DNA of 64,000 nucleotides from Methanomassiliicoccales archaeon LGM-RCC1 (GTDB taxonomy: Archaea > Thermoplasmatota > Thermoplasmata > Methanomassiliicoccales > Methanomethylophilaceae), in contig CP115555.1 in the NCBI GenBank assembly GCA_030168575.1, positions 744,001 through 808,000 of the forward strand, read 5' to 3'. Made by a program: the position numbers and the translations under genes. Under the pieces are notes generated by a model that was not told the DNA's origin, searched no databases, and saw only the letters and a program-made list of their open reading frames with translations. How positions within the stretch are numbered: position 1 is the first letter of the stretch; every line of letters starts with the position of its first letter. Below, piece by piece: positions 44,701-49,777 of this stretch.

Positions 44701-46776
44701 GAGAATCTTGCGGTCAGTGCGGCGATCCCGGTAAACGAACGTGCATATAGCTCGTCTGTCGGCCATCTTATCCAGAACGTTAAGGGATACATACTCGATG
44801 CGGACCATCGCAGGGTACCTGTGGGAGCGGTAGGAGAACTGTTCCTGTCAGGATATCAGTTGTCATCAGGTTATCTCAACAATCCCGAAAGGAACGCCGA
44901 GGCGTTCTTCGGCAACCCATTCTCCGATGAGAAGGGATACGAGAGGATGTACGCTACCGGAGACTTCTTCAGGCTGCTCCCGGACGGTACGCTCGGCGTC
45001 ATAGGCAGAAGGGACGGACAGGTGAAGATACGCGGTAACCGTGTCGAACTGACGGAGGTCGAGGCATGCATCAAGGCAATGTCCGGAATAACCGGCGTCA
45101 CCGTGCAGCCTATAGCCTCCGCGAGCGGAACCAAGGAGCTCTGCGCATATGTGGTCGCATCATCTGCGACATCTGTATCCGACATTCAGAAGTTCGTCTC
45201 AGAAAGGAAGCCGGACTACATGGTACCGTCGTTCGTCATCAAGCTAGACCGGATCCCTCTGACGGTCAACGGTAAGGTGGACAAACGTGCACTGCCTGAG
45301 CCGGATCTATCCGTGCTCAGCTCCGATTATTCGGAGCCGAGGGATGAGGATGAGCGCATCCTCTGCAGAGCATTCGCTGAGGCCTTAGGTCTCGAAAGAG
45401 CGGGAATCGATGACGACTTCCAGCGTCTGGGCGGCGATTCGCTCAAAGCTACTTGGATCGCATCGATCTTCAACGAGAAATCCGGCAAGCATGTCTTCGC
45501 CCGCGATATCATGAGGAAGCGCACCGTGAGGGCGATTCTTTCAGAGCAGGAAGCCAAGGACAAGATACAGAGCTTCGTCTACGACATGGACAAGGGACAT
45601 CCTCCTTCGTTCTCGCAGATGGACGTCATAAAGTACATGCTGGTATCGAATCTCAGCCTTAACATCGCCACCATGGTGACTCTGCCACCGTTCATCAGTT
45701 TCGACATGGTGTACAAGGCTGTTGAAGCCTTGATACAGACGACTCCCGACCTCCGCATGCATATGATCGCCAAGAGCGAGAGGGACGTGACCGTAAGATA
45801 CGATGCGCACATCGATATCGAGACCGCTCAATGCGACCCGGAGGAGTTCGCAAAGACCTTCGTCAGACCCTTCACACCGTTCGGCCCGTGTCTGTCGAGA
45901 TTCGCGGTAGTGGAATGGGAGGGGCAATGTACCCTGTTCATCGACATCTGCCATTTGGCCTTCGACGGGCGTTCCATCGCTCCTCTGGCGATGCGCATAC
46001 AGTCCATAATGACCGGCACCATACCTCCGATCGATGACGGAGTGATCCGTCAGGCAGGATATGACAATGCATACATGCTGACCGAGACGTTCAAGAGGAG
46101 GGCCGCAGAGTTCCTCCAGACGTTGGAAGGAAGCGACGATACCTATGATGACGGAGTGGTGAGTGAGGATGACAGTGGTGTAGTCCAGATGCCCCTTTCC
46201 ATAAGCGCTGCGGATATGAAGCATGTCACGCAAAAGCTCAACTGCGGCCCGGCGGACGTGTTCTATATGGCGGAGGCATATGCGCTCAACCGCGTGTACG
46301 GCAAGGACAAGATGTTCTACATCATCGAGGACGGAAGGGGAGAGGTCGATGTGGAAGATTCGGTCGGAGTGTTCATGAGGCTCCATCCGATATGGATAAC
46401 CAAAGACTCCGACGATCTGATGGGATATGTAGAGAGTGCGGTCAAACAGGTCGACAGGACCCTCCAGTATCTGGACATCCCGCTGCTGCCCATATTCGAA
46501 GCACGTCCCACGATATATCCGGATGTGGTGATCCAGTTCGAGAATTACAAGATCGGCGAAGGAGAATCGGAGGGCTCGATGGGAGGCGGACTGGCCGCCA
46601 GACAGTTGCCCGCACTGTCACGTTCCCCGTTCAGGATGCACTCAGTCGTCGTACCTCACGGCGACGGATTTGCAATCGGGACCACCTATGCGGAATACCA
46701 GTCCGGAAAAGTGGTCAATCAGATAGTAATGGAGTTCGACGGGTTCCTCAGTGAGCTCGCAGAGCACATACGCTGA
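31138..46776 (+). CDS. Five-module non-ribosomal peptide synthetase
   Basis: Single 5,212-residue protein, the dominant gene of the window. Reading the core motifs gives A1-T1 / C1-A2-T2 / C2-A3-T3 / C3-A4-T4-E / C4-A5-T5 / C5. Carrier serines (LGGDSL) are at residues ~499, 1471, 2446, 3422 and 4768. Adenylation P-loops (TSG[ST]TGxPKG) are at ~140, 1088, 2062, 3035 and 4386. Condensation HHxxxDG-type motifs are at ~659, 1630, 2606, 3950 and 4938. It would build a five-unit product with a D-residue at position 4. No thioesterase or reductase domain ends the chain; a condensation-like domain does, so release is presumably by C5. The ATG at 31138 lies ~25 nt after TTAATATAA (31108-31116), so it is probably leaderless; a TTG four codons earlier is unlikely. 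Codon use is less G/C-ending than in neighbouring core genes. NRPSs are known in a few methanogens, but the product is unknown. Confidence 0.95.
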   Translation: MLTAQEILSTTYRKMREDPTELCVYETDGDKSYSNSEFLAMIGRCTNYLKDGGILRKDVVVINTGRSALHFAFRYACMNIGAIYFSLDPSVPEQRAEMMIASSGAKLVIRRDFSLPEGLQSDFEPEVISDNEPAFIVFTSGSTGTPKGVLQSRECISNLVETQIGTIPLKMTDKVGTISSVSFIVSNVDLYPTFNGGASLYIIDDALRGDIPRMRAFLDKVRLDYMILIPRYYDALGRPSSIRNVVFGGDKAGVQSRVDGVRLFNSYGLSEGLICIGEVTNYNLDPPLGEPPAGSSITVEDEDGNPADVGEIVCRGRGLLLGYLDDMSEGYPETPIRVLHTGDIGKRMEDGIHILGRIGEQVKINGHRVEPAETRYAMSTIDGVDDAAVAVFHRPDGSPYLCGFYTGKIEPEKLRGELMSKIDSYLVPRRFVRMDSLPRNSNGKVDMHALPEPDQSTLLTEYVAPSNDAERTLCEAFSEVFGIEGLGVDDDFIRLGGDSLRAIKLSYICRDHGLSVSIADILSRRTPRALAASSGGLAETLLYTLETGCPLTGGALDVYLDIVSGRSDAPYIVSLEHPIPKGVRDEDARAVIGKLLEVYPILTASISDKSGEPRFVFGSVPEVTVSKERVHDIRRPFILSDSLARFNIVSGDCIQAAFHHTISDGFSIMVLNEALEKLFSGLSVEADIGFLRDASSYADFDIKGSLEFFRGLLDDIYDIPEPVPDPNGASGHVGRSLTSSVKQVAERARSLGTTPANLLTSAFGYTLSRFTGSSKALFGTIVNGRDITGSLSSVGMFARTLPLVVDCHDRSVAEFLRETNDTIISVISNQRCPFHAIASEFGMDFSVVFNHLSGLETVRLEDREIVADISFDVFVSGDTYNLSCTHSQKYTDDTVQRMAETFDRIVAGLIGCERLSDIGYTSEEELDILDSISDTAVPLKFNDITKAFRQSVSEHADRTLLTYLDHNYTYSEVDRISDSIASALVGQGVTSGDSVAVMVPRSEWYLLGALGVLKTGAAYVPIDTSYPDERVSFMLSDSFSKAVICTAETRERCKSLSEIPIVSCDEVKTSRFGHKSISPTDTAVILYTSGTTGTPKGSLITHLAVENYSEFYSRATCTSPDHKVALYHSFGFDVHLESMFSPIISGASVEIIPEDVRLDLDLLYDYVTDHRIDNLHLPTVIGRMFAEKHPECGLRYLVVGGEKFMDMAVLPDYPVMEKYGPTEATVSVTYQVLDARTYTESVGIPIQNTAVYLLDAEHRRVPIGAVAELYLSGYQLSSGYLNNPQREAEVFFDNPFCKEKGYERMYATGDFFRLLPDGTLGIIGRRDGQVKIRGNRVELTEVESCIRMMEGIDDVTVQPIVQDDGSKELCAYIVTSPSSEITAEQIRAFVSERKPDYMAPSFVVVLDSIPLNVNGKVDRHALPEPNESQLIREFVAPRNNTEKALCDSFSVALGIDRIGIEDDFIRLGGDSLKAVKAVSACRSFGLEIKVSDILGRRTPKSIASSISHIHTECIYTLETGCPLTGGSLDIYLDVESGKSDSVYVINTTYPVPEGISDKQVLDAISALIGVHPVLRSRIVIQNGEPWFAVDAKPLITVSDLPVEDIRRPFELSESLSRFHIVSGKYVQAAFHHTISDGLTSDIVGKSLESILNGIIPDRDVGFLKDASLYASSEQSEEFFIEMLSDTEFTLTEDLEGEIGFGHVTLSQPLERIIESARSLGTTPANLLCAAFGYTLSKFAGTSDAVFTHIVNGRDLTGSENSAGMLVRTLPLALDCKDRTVKEFVTEASERIFGTVANQLCPFHRIVNDLNIRFGIVFNHLTGVEQHGDAVLSGMKERDVIGDLTFNLIQSDESYILAYVHSSKYSESTVQSMVRAFDLVLSGFMSCSHLSEIRYVTSEDLDKLDSLNDTARSLRFNDILEAFSHSVSEYPERRLLSYLDRSYTYSEVDRVTDSIAAALRASGVNKGDNVAVLVPRSEWYLLCSIGALKTGAAYVPIDTSYPDERASFMIDDSSAKAILCVAETMDRASRLSSVTVICCSECADAEFEPVTVSPEDAAIVLYTSGTTGQPKGAVIGRRALINLSEWYVSCTDMVPDDVYSFYTAYTFDMHALALYPVLVCGASLDIVPEDIRLDMHVLNDHFVKAHTTHTFMTTHLGRMLAELGLESDLRVLFVAGEKLGKFDASTPYQVVDGYGPTESLALVTQIPVNDKKDPSSVGRFQSNIKGYILDAEHRRVPVGAVGQLFLSGYQLSSGYLNAPERNAEAFFSNPFCKEKGYERMYATGDFFRLLPDGTLGIMGRRDGQVKVRGNRVELTEVESCIRSMEGIDDVTVQPIIQNDGSKELCAYIAISSSAPSVPTEQVRSFVSERKPDYMVPSFVVVLDRIPLNVNGKVDKSALPKPDVSELKAEFTAPGNDTEKALCEAFSVALGIDRIGIDDDFIRLGGDSLKAVKAVSVCRSSGMKILVSDILTKRTPRAIAASSVSAYTENIYSLETGCPLTGGSLDVYLDIESGRSDSVYIIDATYPMPEGTTDNQALEAISTLLDVHPVLRSRITVDKGEPWFSIDSEPQITVSDSPVDDVRRPFELSESLSRFHIVSGKYVQAAFHHTISDGLTSSIIGKSLESILNGIIPDQDVGFLKDASLYASSEQSEEFFSDMLSDTDFILTEGPDGHFGTGHIILSESLDRIVSSARSLGTTPANLLCAAFGYTLSRFSGTRDAVFTHTVNGRDLTGSEGSAGMFVRTLPLALDCRDRTVGEFVSEASERIFGTISNQLCTFHSIAKNLGIGFGVVFNHLTGVEQYGDAVSSEMKESDIIGDLTFNLIQSDGSYILAYVHSSRYSEGTVQRMAHVFDHILSGFMSCSYLSEIGYTSAEDLDILDSINRTAVPLNFSTVLDAFRHSVSEFPDRALLSYMGRRYTYAEVDRITDSIASSLAGQGVGIGDRVAIVVPRSQWYLLCALGVMKAGASYIPIDTSYPDERISFMIDDSSAKVVLCTSEIKGRCESLTGRLIIGCDGIQPSEFKPMTVQPTDVALILYTSGTTGRPKGTLISHRAVENISEWTAYRFSQSSEDVLGMHSSFGFDAHLNALFAPFLTGSAVDIVPEESRLDIDSLYSHIEGAGISGMFLSTQLGKLLIEKHPEVKLRNVILGGEALGKFGVFTDVNVIDGYGPTENTACTSSISVSERNYSSSVGIPNMNSKVYILDSERRRVPVGAVGELYVSGYQLSSGYLNNPEKNSEVFLDNPFCDEEGYERMYATGDFFRLLPDGTLGIIGRRDGQVKIRGNRVEPTEVEACIRSMEGIGDVIVQSIVQNDGSKELCAYVVLHSASGQHISGESVRSYVAERKPDYMVPSFVIILEKIPLNVNGKVDMSALPKPDISSLRKEYTAPRNDIEKVLCDAFSSALGIEGIGIDDDFMRLGGDSLKAIRAVSSCRSQGIEIKAKDVVSLRTVRAISSTVSSAADMGSSVGNIGEIPIHSIFLKSGTADQRDTFVQHMDLLCPQSLDEGILQHAIDAVTDRHDMLRAIYDGRPRIRDQGIRVCDVTLVEAFSEDDILSSSAFALSTLSLSEGRLMACLLISYEGRRYIRLMINHIAVDGVSWNIILSDLSECISAAIDGREPSLPPRTMPIRDWIARGYQPTESERRYWDKVKIDANVPELESEPFSISLPLSAENRYGIGKQDILLTAFAESFKDITGTDLVLRMEGHGRDHDVERTVGWFTCMYPLVLSTTGDPVRDVFSVRKARRSVPKGGRGYGYLRNDLPPITFNYLSSAFSYSDSLLEAVRLPISYQEPPDMGELLSFNIAETDDGLIISGRCPMQLPIFETIKNRLGSILQALAESLSAPLSGPQLNVYLDEMANDKGTAYSAPGMFPIPEGASDDDILHAIDAVLDAHPVLSMHISEVGGEPWLVPGNRPIIEKSSDDEFLRPFNFSESLCRFRIVPGYIQWNVHHVIMDAESRRILIRDLGMAFEGVQIPAEYGFLTSAADQPDADYQEDALSYYDGVIEDIELPVEDGNGVKGSFEMPIPITSRDIPSGMTAGGFFTAVFGYTLSRFTGSTQAVFPMTEKGRNAEGTEDAVGMFVNTFPVSIDCSDRPVSEFLNSSMDSILSSMSHSKVPFMDVAGRYGLTMKVSFEFLADINSSIRSITSAASGDSSGHGIYSADWVSDLAIYVTESNDGFMASLEHSGRYSQRTCERFLHAFNEIAKGLIACERLSDIQYTSSEDIDILDSINDTAAPLRFNNILEAFRHSVSEYPDRTLLTYMDRSYTYTEVDVISDSIATTLKSSGVIRGDNVAIMVPRSEWYLICAIGVMKTGAAYVPIDISYPDERISHMLNDSSSKAVVVTGETKERCGSLTGLPTVGCEGLEPSHFTPVSVLPTDTAVILYTSGTTGKPKGSKIPHQSLENFSEWTSSYTDFKSGDVFALFASVAFDMHTMSLYPPIFTGGSVDIVPEDIRLDIHRLNEHFVSRGVTHTFITTNLGKMFASSVKASTLRCLAYGGEKLGEFTAPDFIGALETYGPSENLAVSAAIPVNERAYSSSVGHLIQNVKGYILDADHRRVPVGAVGELFLSGYQLSSGYLNNPERNAEAFFGNPFSDEKGYERMYATGDFFRLLPDGTLGVIGRRDGQVKIRGNRVELTEVEACIKAMSGITGVTVQPIASASGTKELCAYVVASSATSVSDIQKFVSERKPDYMVPSFVIKLDRIPLTVNGKVDKRALPEPDLSVLSSDYSEPRDEDERILCRAFAEALGLERAGIDDDFQRLGGDSLKATWIASIFNEKSGKHVFARDIMRKRTVRAILSEQEAKDKIQSFVYDMDKGHPPSFSQMDVIKYMLVSNLSLNIATMVTLPPFISFDMVYKAVEALIQTTPDLRMHMIAKSERDVTVRYDAHIDIETAQCDPEEFAKTFVRPFTPFGPCLSRFAVVEWEGQCTLFIDICHLAFDGRSIAPLAMRIQSIMTGTIPPIDDGVIRQAGYDNAYMLTETFKRRAAEFLQTLEGSDDTYDDGVVSEDDSGVVQMPLSISAADMKHVTQKLNCGPADVFYMAEAYALNRVYGKDKMFYIIEDGRGEVDVEDSVGVFMRLHPIWITKDSDDLMGYVESAVKQVDRTLQYLDIPLLPIFEARPTIYPDVVIQFENYKIGEGESEGSMGGGLAARQLPALSRSPFRMHSVVVPHGDGFAIGTTYAEYQSGKVVNQIVMEFDGFLSELAEHIR
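32761..35670 (+). other. NRPS module 2: C1-A2-T2
   Basis: C1 has FHHTISDGFS. A2 has YTSGTTGTPKGS, FGFDVHLESMF (Asp235 present), KYGPTEATVS, YATGDFFRLLPDG, GRRDGQVKIRGNRVELTEVE and NVNGKVDRHAL. Pocket residues read by eye: D235 V236 E239 H278 V299 G301 K322 V330 S331. I cannot match this to a known substrate. T2 is DDFIRLGGDSLKAVKAV. Confidence 0.8.
35671..38600 (+). other. NRPS module 3: C2-A3-T3
   Basis: C2 has FHHTISDGLT and is nearly identical in long stretches to C3. A3 has YTSGTTGQPKG, YTFDMHALALY, GYGPTESLAL and the shared YATGDFFRLLPDG block. Pocket residues read by eye: D M L F F A G A L. T3 is DDFIRLGGDSLKAVKAV, the same as T2. Confidence 0.8.
36283..39269 (+). repeat. Near-identical DNA in NRPS modules 3 and 4 (C2/C3)
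   Basis: A 62-nt run is identical at 36283-36344 and 39208-39269, a ~47-nt run around 35968-36014 matches 38892-38938, and a ~30-nt run near 36080 matches 39003. The identity includes third codon positions. This shows recent duplication or gene conversion between the two condensation domains. The coordinates given span from the first to the last copy. Confidence 0.85.
38601..42660 (+). other. NRPS module 4: C3-A4-T4-E (D-residue)
   Basis: C3 has FHHTISDGLT. A4 has YTSGTTGRPKGT, FGFDAHLNALF and GYGPTENTAC (pocket D A N F I G G A C by eye). T4 is DDFMRLGGDSLKAIRAV. An epimerization domain follows (41500-42660) with INHIAVDGVSW (second His of HHxxxDG kept), EGHGRDHDVERTVGWFTCMYP and ITFNYLSS. 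This residue is expected to be D-configured. Confidence 0.85.
42661..45570 (+). other. NRPS module 5: C4-A5-T5
   Basis: C4 follows the E domain, so it should be of the DCL type. Its active site reads HHVIMDAES, with Ala for the Gly of HHxxxDG. A5 has YTSGTTGKPKGS, VAFDMHTMSLY and TYGPSENLAV (pocket D M M F A G T A V by eye). T5 is DDFQRLGGDSLKATWIA. Confidence 0.8.
45571..46776 (+). other. NRPS terminal condensation-like domain C5
   Basis: About 400 residues beginning PSFSQMDVIKYML, with DICHLAFDGRS as the HHxxxDG equivalent (first His replaced by Cys, second His and DG kept), FMRLHPIWIT and VVIQFENYKI. It is divergent from C1-C4. At the end of the chain it would release the peptide by condensation with an amine or alcohol, or by cyclisation. 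This is inference by analogy with terminal C domains of fungal and some bacterial NRPSs. Confidence 0.7.
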
Positions 46777-46863
46777 CAGGCTGCAGAGACCTTGTCCTAT
46801 TGGTCCGAATTTACATTTTAGAGGCACCAAGTAGGACGCGTCCGTTGGATCAGAAGGAAGATT

Positions 46864-46878
46864 GGGGGCTGAGCCCCC
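46864..46878 (+). terminator. Hairpin terminator after the NRPS
   Basis: GGGGGC-TGA-GCCCCC stem-loop followed by GTTTCTT, 88 nt after the NRPS stop. It also lies just past the end of the small minus-strand gene and could serve both. Confidence 0.6.
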
Positions 46879-46893
46879 GTTTCTTAATCGGTT

Positions 46894-47111
46894 TCAGGCC
46901 CTCTTGGACCTGATGACGTAGAACGCTACCGCGACCACGATCAGGATGGTGCCGTCCAGTTTATACCAAAGGTTATCACCGCATTCTGACCGTCCTCACC
47001 GGGATCGGCGGCAGCTTCCTCCGCATCGGGCATTATCATGAATGCGGAGAATATGAGCATCACGATTGTGATGGCGATTATGAACTTCGTATTGCTGAGA
47101 TGTTTGGACAT
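46894..47111 (-). pseudogene. Small secreted/membrane protein gene with a frameshift
   Basis: From the ATG at 47111 a 56-residue frame has a signal-peptide-like start (MSKHLSNTKFIIAITIVMLIF) and an acidic, Ala-rich stretch (PDAEEAAADPGEDGQ), then stops at 46941. Shifting by one base near 46955 gives KLDGTILIVVAVAFYVI and RSKRA, a membrane anchor with basic end, closing at 46894. The parts fit one ~72-residue exported, membrane-anchored protein. It is either a decayed gene or a base error in the sequence. It lies convergent with the NRPS inside the island. I know of no family. Confidence 0.5.
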
Positions 47112-47377
47112 GTTACTCAATCCTTTGGTATGCTCTTGTTCCAGCTTCCATTTGTTTAATGGTCATTTCTGATGTCTTAATAGTTTAAACATTGTCTGTG
47201 TTGGAATATTTTCTTTTTTCACAATCAATTCCGGGCGCTGACGAGAATCCGCACGCGGGTCTCGATGGGTATGCCTGTCGGCATCCTCAGTTTTCAAAAA
47301 GCCGCCCGACAGTACGCAACATTCCGAAGGACGATGACGAATGTATGTAGAGACGGAATAAATAGCGTCGATAGATA
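47112..47377. other. Intergenic stretch inside the NRPS island
   Basis: AT-rich near 47150-47225, then mixed sequence. A hairpin-capable stretch at 47265-47310 is built around GGGTATGCCTGTCGGCATCCTC (TGCC...GGCA). I see no gene and no further repeat. Confidence 0.4.
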
Positions 47378-47449
47378 CAAAAATTCATCAACGATTATAT
47401 CGAAAAATCATCAATAATCAATCCGAAAAATCATCAATAATGTATATTG
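47378..47449 (+). promoter_or_regulatory. Promoter of the ATPase fragment with three direct repeats
   Basis: CGAAAAATCATCAATAAT occurs at 47401 and again at 47424 (23-nt period), with a weaker copy (ACAAAAATTCATCAACGATTAT) from 47378. The TATA box ATGTATATTG (47440-47449) overlaps the end of the last repeat and the ATG follows 24 nt later. This is the same layout of repeats against the TATA box as at the other DUF4143 gene. Confidence 0.5.
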
Positions 47450-47468
47450 TCCAACCGATGCTACGTTC

Positions 47469-47792
47469 ATGACCCTGAAGAAGGAAGGATACGTCCCAAG
47501 ACTCATAGACAGCGAAGTGGAGAGGTGTCTGTCTCTCTTCGGTGCAGTCAATATCACAGGGCCCAAATGGTGCGGGAAGACCTGGACGTCATACAACTGC
47601 TGCAATAGCGCTATCCTCATAGCCGATCCGAAAGGGAACTATCAGAACCGCAGGCTGGCCATGACGGATCCTACCCTTATCTTCAAGGACGACCTCCCCC
47701 AGCTTATCGATGAATGGCAGGACGTCCCGGGCATCTGGGATGCTGTGAGATACAGGATCGACGATGTGGACGTGCGTATGGACGCAGAATAA
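47469..47792 (+). pseudogene. Truncated AAA_14/DUF4143 ATPase
   Basis: Codes 107 residues with the N-terminal part of the family only: RLIDSEVERCLSLFGAVNITG, Walker A PKWCGKTWTSYNC, AILIADPKGNY, and LIDEWQDVPGIWDAVRYRID as Walker B region. Full members have ~400 residues. The frame then meets TAA and I find no continuation in other frames, so the remainder is deleted. The promoter looks intact and leaderless. It lies just inside the right end of the NRPS island, 138 nt before repeat copy B, and could be the remains of a cargo or maintenance gene. Confidence 0.75.
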
Positions 47793-47929
47793 AATGATGT
47801 CTGGGTCGTGAGAAGGGACCGAACAGTTCAAACCACGTCATTTTGCACCGTATCCTGGCAGAAGCTATGCCAATGTTTACCAGAAATCGATGACAATGTA
47901 ACCTTTGCGGGTCATTTTTTATGGAATAA

Positions 47930-48239
47930 TGGCGCCGAGAGAGAGAGATGCAGAACGCTCCGAGCCAGCTTGAATGAGCGCTTCGCCATAAGGCGGGGTT
48001 TCCACAAGTTGTTTGGCAGCCTCTCTTCGCCATGTCTTGCAGAAATCTGCAACTATTAGACTTTTAATCCCACGTTAGACGGGTGATCCGCCGTGTTTTC
48101 GCATGTTGTCTAAACCCCTTCAATACACCATTGCGAGGAATAGACATGGCAATAGGAAACATAGGAAACGATGTCATTCAGACATAGGAACAGCAGCACA
48201 GCCCATCAAGAACGAGCACCCTCCCGTGAGGGACAACGT
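47930..48239. repeat. Island repeat, copy B (att-like core plus ~300 bp)
   Basis: TGGCGCCGAGAGAGAGA is identical over 17 nt to the 3' end of the tRNA-Ser gene (50192-50208, including the CCA complement) and in the same orientation. The following ~290 bp match copy A. The micro-ORF start (ATGGCAATAGGAAACATAGG at 48146) is preserved, but a one-base loss near 48183 brings TAG into frame after 13 codons. Confidence 0.8.
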
Positions 48240-48533
48240 ATGACCTTCTCCAGGGGATCCTTTAGGGTCTCCCTGGACATGAACTCCTTCTGGGACAGAA
48301 GGACCGAGCAGTACGGCGACTACACTGCCGGAATCTCACTGTTCAACAACCAGAGGTACAGTTTGATTCCCACCGATCCCAAGATCATCCTGGAGTTCGC
48401 GGATTGGCTTATGTGCCGGCCTGGGAGGCAAGCGGGGGGTTTATTGTCTCGGAAAAAGCGTGATTTCCGTCATTTGAGGCTCGCATCCGCCATTTTTCCC
48501 ACTTTCTCAACTAATGATTCGGCCCATGCGTAA
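48240..48533 (+). CDS. Hypothetical protein or gene fragment
   Basis: From an ATG at 48240 a 97-residue frame runs MTFSRGSFRVSLDMNSFWDRR..., with a plausibly folded first 60 residues (YGDYTAGISLFNNQRYSLIPTDPKIILEFADWLM). It then becomes basic and low-quality (RPGRQAGGLLSRKKRDF), and its last 64 nt lie opposite the 3' end of the acyltransferase gene. It begins exactly where similarity to copy A stops. I think it is a fragment of a larger lost gene. No family is recognised. Confidence 0.3.
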   Translation: MTFSRGSFRVSLDMNSFWDRRTEQYGDYTAGISLFNNQRYSLIPTDPKIILEFADWLMCRPGRQAGGLLSRKKRDFRHLRLASAIFPTFSTNDSAHA

Positions 48534-49777
48534 AACTTTTGCAGATACCGGTCCAGCGGCTTGAATACCAGGTATATCCTTGCCTTATCGATGAATACGC
48601 AGACTATGAACACCACCACCGTCACGGCTATGACGATCAACGGGTAGAGGGCATTTCCGAAGTATTCTGGAAGCCCGAGCCACTCATTCCATAGATGATA
48701 GTGCATGATGGGGTTCTCGTGTATCAGGTATACGCCGAACATGGATGCCGCTACCCAGTTCACGGCCTTGCTGGTTTTCGGTTTTTTGTTGAGGAAATAC
48801 AGGAAGGTCGCGAAGCCGAGCAGGAGCGTGATGCCGCTCATCTTCCCCATGTAGATATTGACCATACCCTGGAAGTCGTTGTATCCCAGATCGAGGAAGA
48901 GCGGAACTGGTAGGAACAATATCAGGAATATGAACAGTCTGTCGAAGAACTTCCCTTTGGGGGCTATCAGGCACAGCAGCGCTCCCCCGATGAAAACGAT
49001 CAAAACGATGATGAGCTGTGGGATCCAGTCCCATCCGAGGCTCCTGTCATATACCAGGAATGTCACGGCAAAGGATAGTGCCAGCGTTGCAATCAACGCG
49101 TAAGCAAGTGTGAAGCCGCTGGTCTTTTTGCTGCTTATTATCGGCTGCGGGTGCAGGCTGATGAATGCGCCGATGCAGTAAAGGGTAATCAGCGATAGGT
49201 GCTTGGATACCACCGGTGCCCCATCGATGGTGATATTGTGGATGGAAAAGAGCCCCCAGGTGACGATTAGCATGCCGGTGCACAGCGCCAGGTGGGCCTT
49301 GGTCGATATGGTGTGGAGACACAAGTTGATTAGCGGTGAAAGTAGGACAAGTATCAGATATGAGCTAATGAACCAATATTCGTCCGATATAATCGGGAAG
49401 AGCATATCCAGGATGTATTCTTCATTAACGGTATTGCCGAAGAACAGAATACCGCAAAGCCTGATAGTTATCGAGAAGAACCAGACCTCCATCAGGAGTT
49501 TGAGTATTTTTGTGACCGTTATCTTCTGATTGGCCATGAAGTACCCGGTGATCAGCGTGAAGATCACGACACCGGCAAGCCCCAGTGTGCATCCGAATGA
49601 GTAGGTCAGGACGCTTATATCGGGGGAGTCGGGGAAAGATCCGTTGGTGAAGATGATCTGATGGAACGCTATTATCATCAGCATCGCAATTATTCTGGCC
49701 ATTTCCAGATTGGAGTTGCGGGGCAGTTTGCTCTTGGACGTTGCACCTTCCACGGGTTCACCCGATTGTTGGTTCAT
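48470..49777 (-). CDS. Acyltransferase family 3 membrane protein
   Basis: Protein of 435 residues with about ten membrane helices. The first, NLEMARIIAMLMIIAFHQIIF, holds the conserved R and H of the acyltransferase-3 (OafA/WecH-type) family. LITGYFMANQK, DEYWFISSYLILVLLSPLINL and GVYLIHENPIMHYHLW (the late H-rich helix) are also typical. Such enzymes O-acetylate surface polysaccharides or modify antibiotics. Whether it modifies the NRPS product or the cell surface cannot be decided. It is the only intact gene of the second islet at tRNA-Ser. The Phe/Ile-rich, AT-richer codon use resembles acquired DNA. Confidence 0.88.
   Translation of the reverse strand: MNQQSGEPVEGATSKSKLPRNSNLEMARIIAMLMIIAFHQIIFTNGSFPDSPDISVLTYSFGCTLGLAGVVIFTLITGYFMANQKITVTKILKLLMEVWFFSITIRLCGILFFGNTVNEEYILDMLFPIISDEYWFISSYLILVLLSPLINLCLHTISTKAHLALCTGMLIVTWGLFSIHNITIDGAPVVSKHLSLITLYCIGAFISLHPQPIISSKKTSGFTLAYALIATLALSFAVTFLVYDRSLGWDWIPQLIIVLIVFIGGALLCLIAPKGKFFDRLFIFLILFLPVPLFLDLGYNDFQGMVNIYMGKMSGITLLLGFATFLYFLNKKPKTSKAVNWVAASMFGVYLIHENPIMHYHLWNEWLGLPEYFGNALYPLIVIAVTVVVFIVCVFIDKARIYLVFKPLDRYLQKFYAWAESLVEKVGKMADASLK

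Noticed and set aside
31138-46776. Repeated DNA in the NRPS considered as a CRISPR or tandem repeat array
   Set aside because: The repeats are ~2.9 kb apart, in frame, and coincide with protein modules.
47265-47310. Possible non-coding RNA hairpins upstream of the ATPase fragment
   Set aside because: The stems are short and imperfect, with no match to an RNA family that I recognise.
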